Positions 39,428 to 52,665 of a stretch of 64,000 nt of DNA are shown here, in pieces. The notes below the pieces were generated by a model. The model was not told the DNA's origin and ran no database searches. It was given only the letters and a program-made list of their open reading frames with translations. Position 1 is the stretch's first letter. Each line of letters begins with the position of its first letter. The position numbers and the translations under genes are program-made. The stretch covers positions 1,116,001 through 1,180,000 of the forward strand of contig CAVUAD010000007.1 of NCBI GenBank assembly GCA_963739355.1, read 5' to 3'. This stretch comes from JAWVFM01 sp963739355 (GTDB lineage: Bacteria; Actinomycetota; Thermoleophilia; Solirubrobacterales; 70-9).

Positions 39428-42400
39428 GTGGAATTGCACTGTCACTCCGCCTACTCGTTCGGCGACGGCGCTTCGTCGCCCGACGAGCTGGCGCGGCGGG
39501 CGGCGGAGCTCGGCTACGAGGCGCTCGCGCTGACCGACCACGACGGCCTCTGGGGGTCGATGGAGCATGCCGAGGCCTGCGGGGTGGCGGGGATCCGCTC
39601 GATCACCGGCGCCGAGCTGACCGTGAGCGACGGCACCGAGCCCTTCCACCTGACGCTGCTGGTGGAGAACGCAACCGGCTACCGCAACCTCTGCCGGCTT
39701 GTGACGGAGGCACATGCCGAGACTAGAAGCAAACCCCGACACCTCCCCCCTCTCCTCTCAATCGACTCCCTCGAGGCGCGCAGCGAGGGGCTCGTCTGCC
39801 TCTCGGGCTGCGCCCGGGACGGGGCGCTGGCCGGGCGGTGGGAGCGCGGCGAGACCGAGCGCGCGAACAGGCTGGGCCGGCGCCTCGCCGGCGCCTTCGG
39901 CCGCGACCGCTTCCGCGTCGAGCTCCAGCGGCCGTTCTGGCGTCACGACCGGGCGCGCAATCGCTGGCTGGACGGCCTCGCGGAGCGCCTCGGCGTTCCC
40001 TGCGTGGCCACGGGAAACGTCCACATGCACGACCGCTCCCGGGCGGCGCTTCAGGATGCGCTGGTTGCAGTGTCGCTTCACGGCTCGCTCGAGTCGACGG
40101 AGCCCGGGCGCCGCGGCAACCGCTCGAGCGCGATGGCCGATCCGAGGGAGATGGCGGCGCGCTTTCGCGAGCACCCCGCCGCTGCGGCCGAGAGCGCGCT
40201 CCTCGCCGATCGCCTTCGCTTCGACCTCACGAGCGACCTGGGATACGCGTATCCCGGCAGCGAGGATGCCGGCGCCGACCCCGCGCTGGCGGCGATCTGC
40301 AGGGCGCGGCTGGAGCACCGCTACGCCGGCATGCCCGAGCTCGCCGAGGCCAGGCGCCGCCTGGAGGAGGAGCTCGAGATGGTCGCCAAGCTGCGGCTCT
40401 CGGGGTTCTTCCTGCTCCACTACGACATCCTCGAGCTGGCTCGCGAGGTCGCGGTCGAGGTGCGCGGAAGGGACTCGGCGCGGATGCTCCTGCCACCGGG
40501 GCGCGGGCGCGGCTCCAGCGTCAGCTCGGTCATCTGCTATCTGACCGGCCTCTCGCACATCGACCCTGTGAAGAGCGGGCTCTTCCTCGGGCGCTTCCTG
40601 AACGAGGAGATCTCCGAGGCGCCGGACATCGACCTCGACTTCCCCCGCGACATCCGCGAGCGGCTGATCCCGCGCATCCACGAGCGCTACGGCCCGAAGC
40701 GCTCCGCGCTTGTCAGCGCCTTCGCCTGCTACCGCTCGCGCTCGGCGGTGCGCGACTTCGGCAAGGTCCTGGGCCTGCCGGCGGGCGAGGTGGAGCGCGC
40801 CGCGGGAATCGTCGACGTCTACGACCGGCCCGAGTCCGTGGACCGCGACCTGGCGGAAGCGCTGGGGCCCGCGCGGGCGAAGTCCGAGCGCTGGCGGGCG
40901 CTGGCGGCGCTCGCCCGCGAGTCCTGGGGCCTTCCGCGCCACGTCTCCCAGCACCCCGGCGGGATGGTCCTGGCGACGCAGCCGCTGATCGACATCTGTC
41001 CCGTCCAGCCCGCGGCGATGGAGGGACGGCGGATCGTCCAGTGGGACAAGGACTCGTGCTCGGACGCGGGGTTTCTCAAGATCGACCTGCTGGGCCTCGG
41101 GATGCTCTCGGCCGTCGAGCGCGCAATCGACGAGATCGCCAGGGTGCGCGGCGAGTCGGTCGATCTCTCGCGGATCCCACTCGACGATCCAGAGGTCTAT
41201 GGCGCGATCCAGCGCGCCGATACCACCGGTGTCTTCCAGATCGAGAGCAGGGCGCAGATGCAGATGCTCACGCGCACCCTGCCGGAGTCGATCGAGGACC
41301 TGACGGTGCAGGTGGCGCTCGTGCGCCCAGGACCGATTCAGGGCGGTGCCGTCCACCCCTACCTCGAGCGCAAGGAGGCGCTGCGCAACGACCCCGGCTT
41401 CGAGGTTCCGTACGCCCATCCGTCGCTGGAGCCGATCCTCGCCGACACCCTGGGCACGATCGTCTTCCAGGAGCAGGTCATCCAGGTGGCGATGGCGCTT
41501 GCCGGCTTCAGCCCGGGCAAGGCCGAGGGCCTGCGGCGCGCGATGAGCCGCAAGCGCTCCGAGGAGGCGATCATGGCCTACCGGGACGACTTCGTCGAGG
41601 GCGCGGTCGCGAAGGACGTCGACCGCGCCGTTGCCGAGGGGGTCTTCGAGCAGGTGCGTGGGTTCTCCGGCTTCGGCTTCCCCAAGGCGCACGCGGCTGC
41701 CTTCGGCCTGCTCGCCTACCAGTCGACCTGGCTGCGCGTCCACTACCTGCCCGAGCTCCTCTGCTCGCTCCTGAACGAGCAGCCGATGGGCTTCTACCCG
41801 TCGGACTCGCTGGTTCACGAAGCCCAGCGCAAGGGCGTGACGGTCTTGGGCCCGGACGTCAATGCGAGCGCTGTGGATTGCACGGTTGAGTCCGAAGTCC
41901 CAAGGACTGCGAACTTGGCCGTACGTGTTGGCCTGGGTTACGTGAACGGCGTGAGCGACGACGACGCTCGAGCTGTCGTGAGCGAGCGCGAGCGCGGCGG
42001 CCCCTACGGGGACCTGGCGGACCTGGCGGCGCGATCGGGTGCCGGCCGTGCGGCCCTCGAGCGCTACGGCTGGGCCGGTGCCTGCGATTCATTTGCCGGT
42101 GCGCGCGAGGGTGGGGCGCCCGGCGCCCGGCGCCCGGCGCTCTGGCGGCTGGGCGTTGCCGCGCCGGCGCTGCGCGCGTCGCAGGGCGAGCAGCGCGCGC
42201 TCCCCTTCGCGGCGCCCGGCGCTCCGGCGCTTCACGAGCTGGGCGACTGGGAGCTGACCGTTGCCGACTACGAGTCGATCGGGATGACGCTGGGCGCACA
42301 CCCGATGAGCCTCATCCGTGGTCAGCTCCCCGAGGGGGCCGCGACGAGCGAGAGCCTCTGGCGACTGCCGAACAACTCGCGGGTCGAGGCCGCCGGCATG

Positions 42401-42784
42401 GTGATCGCGCGCCAGCGCCCCGCGACGGCCAACGGGATCCTCTTCATGCTCCTGGAGGACGAGTGGGGCACGATCAACCTGATCGTGCCGCCGCCCGCCT
42501 ACGACCGCCACCGGATGGCCACCCGGACCGCGCCGTTCGTACGGGTCGCCGGCAAGCTCGAGCGCCGCGACGCGAACATGAACATCGTCGTGGACAGGCT
42601 CTGGCGCCTGGAGCGCCCGGACCTGCCCCTCGCCGACGTGCGCACGATCGAGCCCTCCGTGGAGCGCGAGACCGGGCGCGAACACGAAGAAGAGGGTGCC
42701 AAGCAACTTCCCCTGGCCGTTGGATTTGCCGACCTGGGCGCGGCCATGCCGCCGCCCCACAGCTTCGGTAGGCGTGGGCGATGA
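39428..42784 (+). CDS. dnaE2: Error-prone DNA polymerase III alpha subunit DnaE2 (ImuC)
   Basis: 1118 residues. N-terminal PHP domain (VELHCHSAYSFGDG, LTDHDGLWG, GNVHMHD), then the C-family palm with catalytic aspartates in PDIDLDFPRD (D400, D402, D404), and the fingers LRRAMSRKRSEEAI and SGFGFPKAHAAAFGLLAYQSTWLRVHYLPELLCSLLNEQPMGFYP. The C-terminus carries an OB fold (VIARQRPATANGILFMLLEDEWGTINLIV) and ends shortly after, without the tau-binding tail of replicative DnaE. GTG 39428 is chosen; GGAGG lies just upstream. Works with ImuB in SOS mutagenesis past lesions. Confidence 0.93.
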   Translation: MELHCHSAYSFGDGASSPDELARRAAELGYEALALTDHDGLWGSMEHAEACGVAGIRSITGAELTVSDGTEPFHLTLLVENATGYRNLCRLVTEAHAETRSKPRHLPPLLSIDSLEARSEGLVCLSGCARDGALAGRWERGETERANRLGRRLAGAFGRDRFRVELQRPFWRHDRARNRWLDGLAERLGVPCVATGNVHMHDRSRAALQDALVAVSLHGSLESTEPGRRGNRSSAMADPREMAARFREHPAAAAESALLADRLRFDLTSDLGYAYPGSEDAGADPALAAICRARLEHRYAGMPELAEARRRLEEELEMVAKLRLSGFFLLHYDILELAREVAVEVRGRDSARMLLPPGRGRGSSVSSVICYLTGLSHIDPVKSGLFLGRFLNEEISEAPDIDLDFPRDIRERLIPRIHERYGPKRSALVSAFACYRSRSAVRDFGKVLGLPAGEVERAAGIVDVYDRPESVDRDLAEALGPARAKSERWRALAALARESWGLPRHVSQHPGGMVLATQPLIDICPVQPAAMEGRRIVQWDKDSCSDAGFLKIDLLGLGMLSAVERAIDEIARVRGESVDLSRIPLDDPEVYGAIQRADTTGVFQIESRAQMQMLTRTLPESIEDLTVQVALVRPGPIQGGAVHPYLERKEALRNDPGFEVPYAHPSLEPILADTLGTIVFQEQVIQVAMALAGFSPGKAEGLRRAMSRKRSEEAIMAYRDDFVEGAVAKDVDRAVAEGVFEQVRGFSGFGFPKAHAAAFGLLAYQSTWLRVHYLPELLCSLLNEQPMGFYPSDSLVHEAQRKGVTVLGPDVNASAVDCTVESEVPRTANLAVRVGLGYVNGVSDDDARAVVSERERGGPYGDLADLAARSGAGRAALERYGWAGACDSFAGAREGGAPGARRPALWRLGVAAPALRASQGEQRALPFAAPGAPALHELGDWELTVADYESIGMTLGAHPMSLIRGQLPEGAATSESLWRLPNNSRVEAAGMVIARQRPATANGILFMLLEDEWGTINLIVPPPAYDRHRMATRTAPFVRVAGKLERRDANMNIVVDRLWRLERPDLPLADVRTIEPSVERETGREHEEEGAKQLPLAVGFADLGAAMPPPHSFGRRGR

Positions 42785-42791
42785 GCGCCGT

Positions 42792-42813
42792 AAACCCCTT
42801 GGCCATGGGGTTT
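42792..42813 (+). terminator. Hairpin after dnaE2
   Basis: AAACCCC (42792-42798) and GGGGTTT (42807-42813) form a seven-base stem with an eight-base loop, eight bases after the dnaE2 stop. The run of three T is short, so it is a weak intrinsic terminator at best. Confidence 0.5.
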
Positions 42814-42884
42814 GCGCGCCCGCGTGCAAGAAGCCTTGCAGCCTGGGGCTTACGTCCGGGCCCGCTCGTAGCGTCCTCCGGGAA

Positions 42885-43115
42885 ATGACGAAGACGAAGA
42901 CACATATGAGCCACCGTCTGCTGAGCGCGGTCGATCTCGCCATCGATGTCGCCACGCTCGGCGAGTACGGCCTGGAGACCGTTCCCACCGCAAGCCCTTG
43001 CCGCGAGCGCTCCGACCACATGTCGGACTGGGAGGCGTTCGCGGCTAAGCACCGGGTCCGCACGCGGGGCTGCGCCGGACGCGCCCCGGCACTCGACGCC
43101 AGGCACACCGCCTAG
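42885..43115 (+). CDS. Hypothetical 76-residue protein
   Basis: From ATG 42885: a Ser/Leu/Asp-rich N-terminal part (RLLSAVDLAIDVATLGEYGLE), a centre with Cys and His (ASPCRERSDHMSDWEAF) and an Arg/Ala/His tail. Third codon positions are strongly GC, as for real genes here, but no good ribosome-binding site is seen and I recognise no family. It could be a genuine small gene downstream of dnaE2, or a chance reading frame in a GC-rich spacer. Confidence 0.45.
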   Translation: MTKTKTHMSHRLLSAVDLAIDVATLGEYGLETVPTASPCRERSDHMSDWEAFAAKHRVRTRGCAGRAPALDARHTA

Positions 43116-43168
43116 ACCGCGGCGGGACCTGGCCGTCGAGCCTGGTGCGGCGCCTTTGGCGCACGAAA

Positions 43169-43192
43169 AAGCCGCCCTCAGTGGGGCGGCTT
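43169..43192 (-). terminator. Terminator of the ribosomal RNA operon
   Basis: AAGCCGCCC and GGGCGGCTT form a nine-base stem around a six-base loop. On the minus strand it is followed by TTTTTC after the stem, so it ends the 5S transcript 14 bases downstream of the 5S gene. The plus side reads TTCTTTC, so it may also stop transcripts from the small plus-strand gene. Confidence 0.85.
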
Positions 43193-43205
43193 CTTTCGTT
43201 GAAGA

Positions 43206-43320
43206 ACCGGCGGCGACCTACTCTCCCAGGCGTGTGAACACCAAGTACCATCGGCGCTGAGGGGCTTAACTGCTCTGTTCGGAATGGGAAGAGGTGTTTC
43301 CCCCTCGCTATGACCACCGA
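43206..43320 (-). rRNA. rrf: 5S ribosomal RNA
   Basis: About 115 bases on the minus strand, recognised from the conserved loop sequence seen on the plus strand as GGCGTGTGAACACC and from TACTCTCCCAGG near the 3' side. Ends are estimates (plus or minus a few bases). It is the last gene of the rRNA operon and is followed by the terminator. Spacing from the 23S gene is about 70 bases. Confidence 0.92.
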
Positions 43321-43392
43321 AATCGTCGAGACCGACGAACGCCTCGGCGAGGCTTGAAAACTGCACGCAGGCCAAGTAAAGACAAAGGGAAC

Positions 43393-46392
<3,000 letters not shown>

Positions 46393-46680
46393 TGAGCTCC
46401 GCATCGGACACCAGGTCCGACGCGGTGCGAATTACCCTACGAGCCGCTCGTCGCGAGCGGCTCGAATTCTTTACTTGGCCTTTGTGCAGTTTTCAAGCTC
46501 CGCCGAGGCGGCGAGTGGAGGCATTCCACCCGCGGTCTCTGGAAACTGAGCAGCGCTCAGACGCCCGAAGGCGTCTCGAGAAGGTCCGGTCGACGTTTCG
46601 GGACATCCGGGGCGTGCTGCCCTGGATGGACTCCCTCGTTCCGGCCATCGGATGACGGCCGGCCGATTAGAGCTCCCTAG
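46393..46680 (-). other. 16S-23S spacer without tRNA genes, with processing stems
   Basis: 288 bases without any cloverleaf. It contains a perfect ten-base hairpin GAGCCGCTCG-TCG-CGAGCGGCTC (46441-46463), the 23S processing strand (46468-46510, pairing with 43340-43384), and the 16S processing strand (46535-46556, pairing with 48458-48479 at 20 of 22 positions). A TTGAAAACTG sequence like the antitermination boxA lies in the 23S strand. Confidence 0.85.
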
Positions 46681-48227
<1,547 letters not shown>

Positions 48228-48576
48228 AAAGTGACTTGAGGGTTTCAATACCGACGCCCTGTCACAGGCGGCGGTTTCCTCTGTCTTCACTAAGAGTTGC
48301 CATGCCTGGCTTGGCCGCCGCGGTACACCTGCGACGGCCGGCATGACGGGTCGTGCCGGCCTCGCGTGAGCGAGATCGGCACTCGTTAGCTCCCGCGCGA
48401 GGGTACGCACGGGAGCCGGACCTGTCACGAACTCCGGGCCTATGGCCCGTCGTTCGCGCGCTGCTCAGTTTTCAAAGACCGTCGCATTCCCTGCGGGAGG
48501 ACTTCCCGGACAGGGCCATGCCCGCCTCGAAGGCGACCAGCGAGTATAGCCATTGCCGCCGGCCGTGGGAAGCGCC
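48228..48576 (-). promoter_or_regulatory. Ribosomal RNA operon promoter and leader
   Basis: About 350 bases upstream of 16S without a gene. On the minus strand TATACT (48543-48548) and TTCCCA (48566-48571) are 17 bases apart, a good promoter, giving a leader of about 310 bases. A boxA-like CGGTCTTTGAAAACTGAGCA lies at 48462-48481 and doubles as the 16S processing strand. A second promoter inside the leader cannot be excluded. tyrS ends at 48577, just upstream. Confidence 0.7.
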
Positions 48577-49752
48577 TTACGGACTTTTTACGAGACGCTT
48601 GAAGCGCCGCCTTCCCACCTGGACTACGGCGCCGTCGAGCCCGTCGCCCGGGACGTCGAGCGTACCCGCATCCACGGCGACCCCGTCGAGGCGTACGCCG
48701 CCCTGCTCCAGGAGCCGGCGCGCCTCGCTGCGGCTCAGCCCGAACTGGTCGCCGAGGAGCGCCGGCAGGTGCACCAGGCCGTCGTCGCCGGGCTGGAACG
48801 CGGCCTCCTCGATCTCCTCCGGCATCTCGCGGCGCACATGGACCTGATCGAAGCGAGCCTCGGCGGCGGGCCCCTCGCCCTCCCCGTGGAAGCGGTCCAC
48901 CAGGCGCCGCGCCAGCTCGCGCTTCGCTTCACCCGGGTGGCGCGAGGGGTCGTGGTCTGAGTCGAGCAGGAGCAGGCAGTACTCGCCGAGCGCCTCGTCG
49001 GGAATGCTCATCAGCTTGCCGAACATCTCGTCCGGCGGGTCGGTGACGCCCACGTAGTTGCCGAACGACTTGCTCATCTTGCGGACCCCGTCGGTGCCGA
49101 CGAGCAGCGGCGTGGTCAGCACCGACTGCTGCGGGACTCCGAAGCTCGCCTGGACGTCCCGCCCGAAGAGGAGGTTGAAGGTCTGGTCCGTCCCGCCGAT
49201 CTCCACGTCGGCCTCGATCGCCACGGAGTCGTATCCCTGGAGGATCGGGTACAGCAGCTCGAGCGCCGAAATCGGCTGCTCGGCGGCCATCCGCTTCGCG
49301 AAGTCGTCGCGCTCGAGAAGCCGGGCGACGGTGAAGCGCCGCATCAGGCCGAGCAGGTCGTCGCCGGACATCGAGAGCCACTCGCTGTTTCGCCGCAGCT
49401 CCACCCGCCCCGGGTCGAGAACCTTGAAGGCCTGTTCCTGGTAGGTCTGGGCATTCGCCTCGATCTGCTCCGGCGAGAGCACCGGGCGCTCGTCGGAGCG
49501 GCCGCTCGGGTCTCCGACCCGGGCCGTGTAGTCGCCGACGATGAGCACGACGGTGTGGCCGGCGTCCTGGAAGGCCCTGAGCTTCTGAAGGACCACGCAG
49601 TGGCCGAGATGGATGTCCGGCGTGGTCGGGTCGATGCCGAGCTTCACGCGAAGCCTCTTCCCGGATCCGAGCTGCTCCGCGAGGCGGCCCTCCGGAAGCG
49701 CGTCGACCACGCCTCGAAGCAGGGATCTCGCTTGGTTTCCGTCGCTCGCCAT
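48577..49752 (-). CDS. tyrS: Tyrosyl-tRNA synthetase
   Basis: Class I synthetase. The HIGH motif is HLGH (residues 48-51), and KMSKS is present (RKMSKSFGNYVG), as in the TyrZ-type rather than the KFGKS type. Tyrosine-binding elements: YPILQGYDSVAIEADVEIGGTDQTFNLLFGRD. A C-terminal S4 domain (LSRSEARRLLEQGGVRLDGVAVD) binds tRNA. ATG 49752 is preferred; a GTG 21 bases upstream would add seven residues. 391 residues. Divergent from the penicillin-binding protein gene, with about 60 bases between them. Confidence 0.94.
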   Translation of the reverse strand: MASDGNQARSLLRGVVDALPEGRLAEQLGSGKRLRVKLGIDPTTPDIHLGHCVVLQKLRAFQDAGHTVVLIVGDYTARVGDPSGRSDERPVLSPEQIEANAQTYQEQAFKVLDPGRVELRRNSEWLSMSGDDLLGLMRRFTVARLLERDDFAKRMAAEQPISALELLYPILQGYDSVAIEADVEIGGTDQTFNLLFGRDVQASFGVPQQSVLTTPLLVGTDGVRKMSKSFGNYVGVTDPPDEMFGKLMSIPDEALGEYCLLLLDSDHDPSRHPGEAKRELARRLVDRFHGEGEGPAAEARFDQVHVRREMPEEIEEAAFQPGDDGLVHLPALLGDQFGLSRSEARRLLEQGGVRLDGVAVDAGTLDVPGDGLDGAVVQVGRRRFKRLVKSP

Positions 49753-49812
49753 ATCGTGCCGGGACCCGGCCACCGGAGCGCCGGGAGGTCAGACTCGCAA
49801 TGCTATGGGTGA

Positions 49813-52104
49813 ATGAGCCCTATGCGTAGACGCAGACTTCATTCAGTCGGCGCAGCGGGTGCGAATGGCTCTGGCGTCAAACCGCCCAAGCCGAGGCTTC
49901 GGAAGCTTCGTGCGGCCTTCGTGCTCGCCGGCCTTGCCGTGCTCGCCTTCGTCTCCTGGATCTTCGGGATCATGATGGCGGTTGGCGCCGACCTGCCGAA
50001 GCTCGAGGACCGCGCGCAGTTCAAGGCCGCTCAGAACTCGGTCATCTACGACCGCTACGGCACCAAGCTCGCCACCGTGACCAACAACTCGGGCCGCATC
50101 CTGGTGACCTCCGATCAGATCGCGCCGGTCGTGAAGGAGGCCACGGTCGCGATCGAGGACAAACGGTTCTACGAGCACCGCGGCGTCGACTGGATCGGGA
50201 TCGCACGCGCCGTCAGGGCCGACCTGATCTCCGGCGGGTCGGCGCAGGGTGCGTCCACGATCACGCAGCAGTTCGTCAAGAACGCGCTGCGCGAGCAGGG
50301 CAGCCGCACCGTGTTCGAGAAGCTCCGCGAGGCGGCGCTCGCCTACCACCTCGAGCGCGAGTGGTCGAAGGACAAGATCCTCACCGAGTACCTGAACGAG
50401 ATCTACTTCGGCGAGGGCGCCTATGGGATCGAGGCGGCCGCGAGCACCTACTTCGGCTGGAACCACCCCGGTTGCGAGATCCAGCACAAGTGCGCCGCCG
50501 ACCTCCTCCCGTGGGAGGCGGCGACCGTCGCGGGCATCATCTCCTCCCCTACGGGCTACGACCCGAAGACCAACCCGAACGACGCGAGGGCCCGGCGCGA
50601 TCTGGTGCTCCAGGACATGGAGCAGCAGGGCTACATCTCGGCGGACGAGCTCACGAACTACGAGAACCAGCCGATGCCGAAGGCCAGCCAGATCCACCCG
50701 CCCGTCCAGCAGTCGCGCGCGCCCTACTTCACGACCTGGCTGCGCCAGCAGCTGGTCGACCTCTACGGCGCCGGCGAGGCATTCAGCGGCGGCCTCCACA
50801 TCCAGTCCACGCTGGACCTGCCGCTCGAGCAGAGCGTTCAGGGCATCATCGACTCCCGACTGGCCGGCCTCGGCCCGTCGTCCGCGGCCGTGGTGCTGGA
50901 CAACAAGACCGGCCAGGTCCTGGCCATGGTCGGCGGGCTCGACTACAAGACCGAGCCGTTCAACGTGGCGACGGAGGGCGCCCGCCAGCCCGGGTCCTCG
51001 TTCAAGCCGTTCACCCTGATCACGGCGCTCCGCCAGGGCGTATCCCCCGACCAGGTCTTCACCTCCGCGCCGCAGAGCCTCCCCTACCGCGCGGAGGTGA
51101 AGCAGAAGAACGGCAAGGAGAAGATCATCCCCGACACCTTCCATGTCGCCAACTACGGCGACGAGTACCTCGGCTCGGCATCGGTGACGGCCGCGACGAC
51201 GTACTCGGACAACTCGGTCTATGCCCAGCTCGGCATGCAGGCCGGGCCCGAGAACATCGCCGCCACCGCGCAGCAGATGGGGATCACGAGCAACCTCACG
51301 ACACCGGGCGCCAAGTACTCGGTCAACGGCTCGCCGTTCCAGCCGTACAACCCGGCCCTGATCCTCGGCGGTCTGCAGACCGGCGTGAACCCGCTGGAGA
51401 TGGCGCACGCCTACGAGACCATCGCCCAGAACGGGCAACTCGTCTCCGGGACAATGACGCCCGCGAACGGCGCCCCGGTTGGCATCCAAAAGGTCACCAA
51501 CGACGATCACAAGCTGGTGCCGCCCGACGGCGGCGGGAGCGGCCAGGACGAGGTCAGGACGTCACAGGTGATCGACCCCTCCGTCGCCGAGACGGCGCAC
51601 AGCATCCTCGAGACCGTGGTCTCGAACGGCACCGGCACGCGCGCGAACACCGGGGACCCGGGCGAGTTCGGCAAGACCGGGACCACGACGGACAACGGCG
51701 ACGCCTGGTTCGTCGGTGCTACGAACAGGATCACGGTGGCGGTCTGGGTCGGCTTCCCCGACAGCGTGAAGCCGATGACCACGGAGTTCAACGGCGCTCC
51801 GGTCGACGGCGGGACGATCCCGGCAGAGCTCTTCAACTCGATCGTGACCAGCTACGACCAGCTACAGGCCGACCGCGCCGCGCACCGCCCGGTGAGCGGC
51901 ACGAGCACGACCGCGACGCCCGCCTACACCACGGGCACCACGGCGACGCCGACGACCACCTCCTCCGCGACCCCCACCACGTCGACGCCACCCGCGAACA
52001 CCGGCGGCAATACCGGCCAGGCGCCGGCACAGCAGACCGCACCCGCGCCGTCCTCCGGCTCCGGCGGCGCGCCGGCGCCAAGCGGCGGCGTCGGCGCCGG
52101 CTAG
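49813..52104 (+). CDS. Class A penicillin-binding protein (glycosyltransferase/transpeptidase)
   Basis: 763 residues. After a membrane anchor (about 34-56), the glycosyltransferase domain (about 75-260) has VAIEDKRFYEHRGVD with the catalytic Glu, ASTITQQFVKNAL and LTEYLNEIYFGEGAYGIEAAASTYFG. The transpeptidase domain has the nucleophile S395 in SSFKPF, the SDN motif in TYSDNSVYA, and KTGTT (in EFGKTGTTTDNGDAWFVG). The last 70 residues are a Thr/Ala/Pro tail. It polymerises and cross-links peptidoglycan from lipid II. Confidence 0.94.
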   Translation: MSPMRRRRLHSVGAAGANGSGVKPPKPRLRKLRAAFVLAGLAVLAFVSWIFGIMMAVGADLPKLEDRAQFKAAQNSVIYDRYGTKLATVTNNSGRILVTSDQIAPVVKEATVAIEDKRFYEHRGVDWIGIARAVRADLISGGSAQGASTITQQFVKNALREQGSRTVFEKLREAALAYHLEREWSKDKILTEYLNEIYFGEGAYGIEAAASTYFGWNHPGCEIQHKCAADLLPWEAATVAGIISSPTGYDPKTNPNDARARRDLVLQDMEQQGYISADELTNYENQPMPKASQIHPPVQQSRAPYFTTWLRQQLVDLYGAGEAFSGGLHIQSTLDLPLEQSVQGIIDSRLAGLGPSSAAVVLDNKTGQVLAMVGGLDYKTEPFNVATEGARQPGSSFKPFTLITALRQGVSPDQVFTSAPQSLPYRAEVKQKNGKEKIIPDTFHVANYGDEYLGSASVTAATTYSDNSVYAQLGMQAGPENIAATAQQMGITSNLTTPGAKYSVNGSPFQPYNPALILGGLQTGVNPLEMAHAYETIAQNGQLVSGTMTPANGAPVGIQKVTNDDHKLVPPDGGGSGQDEVRTSQVIDPSVAETAHSILETVVSNGTGTRANTGDPGEFGKTGTTTDNGDAWFVGATNRITVAVWVGFPDSVKPMTTEFNGAPVDGGTIPAELFNSIVTSYDQLQADRAAHRPVSGTSTTATPAYTTGTTATPTTTSSATPTTSTPPANTGGNTGQAPAQQTAPAPSSGSGGAPAPSGGVGAG

Positions 52105-52665
52105 CTACCGGCTGACGAACTCGGAGCCCGCGGCACAGAATCGCCAGGGAAGCTCCGTGCCGCGCGTGATGCCGATCCGCGGCCCGGTGCTCACCTCCAC
52201 GGCGCTCCACTCCCTCGCACGTGCATGAATCTCGAACGGCGGCTCGGTGAGGGGACTGCCGTTGCGCTCGAGCGGGATGGCCAGCGCCTGCGTGAGCTTG
52301 CCCGGGCCTGAGCAGAGGTCTCGGTCATCCTCGCGCCCGCGCCGCTCGCGCATCGCCGCGAGACCCCGGGTGGGGCGCAGCGCGCGGATTAGGACGGCGG
52401 CGGCCCGCCCCTCGGGCTCGCAAACCGCGTTCAGCATGTTGTGCACGCCGTAGGAGAAGTAGATGTAGGCGATCCCCGGCGGGCCGAAGAGGACGTCGTT
52501 GCGCGGGGTCCGGCCGTGGTAGGCATGGCACGCGGGATCGCTCTCGTCGTAGCTCTCCGTCTCGACGATCACGCCGCCGGCGCCGTCGAACGCGAGCTCG
52601 CAGCCGACGAGCTCCCGGGCCACGTCGTGGACCGAGCGGTCGAAGAACGCGGAGTCCAGGCTCAA
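52105..52665 (-). CDS. 3-methyladenine DNA glycosylase (AAG/Mpg family)
   Basis: Removes alkylated purines and hypoxanthine. Motifs: AFFDRSVHDVARELVG, VETESYDESDPACHAYHGRTPRN with the catalytic Glu in the VETESY segment (residues 34-39), and the GPPGIAYIYFSYGVHNMLNAVCE loop with the intercalating Tyr. CSGPGKLTQAL and TGPRIGITRG end the protein. TTG 52665 overlaps the argH stop (TTGA), giving 186 residues. Its stop codon is immediately adjacent to that of the penicillin-binding protein gene. Probably co-translated with argH. Confidence 0.88.
   Translation of the reverse strand: MSLDSAFFDRSVHDVARELVGCELAFDGAGGVIVETESYDESDPACHAYHGRTPRNDVLFGPPGIAYIYFSYGVHNMLNAVCEPEGRAAAVLIRALRPTRGLAAMRERRGREDDRDLCSGPGKLTQALAIPLERNGSPLTEPPFEIHARAREWSAVEVSTGPRIGITRGTELPWRFCAAGSEFVSR

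Noticed and set aside
42888..43320. Possible additional RNA gene between dnaE2 and 5S rRNA
   Set aside because: No cloverleaf or conserved RNA element is visible; the stretch holds one doubtful small ORF and the rRNA terminator.
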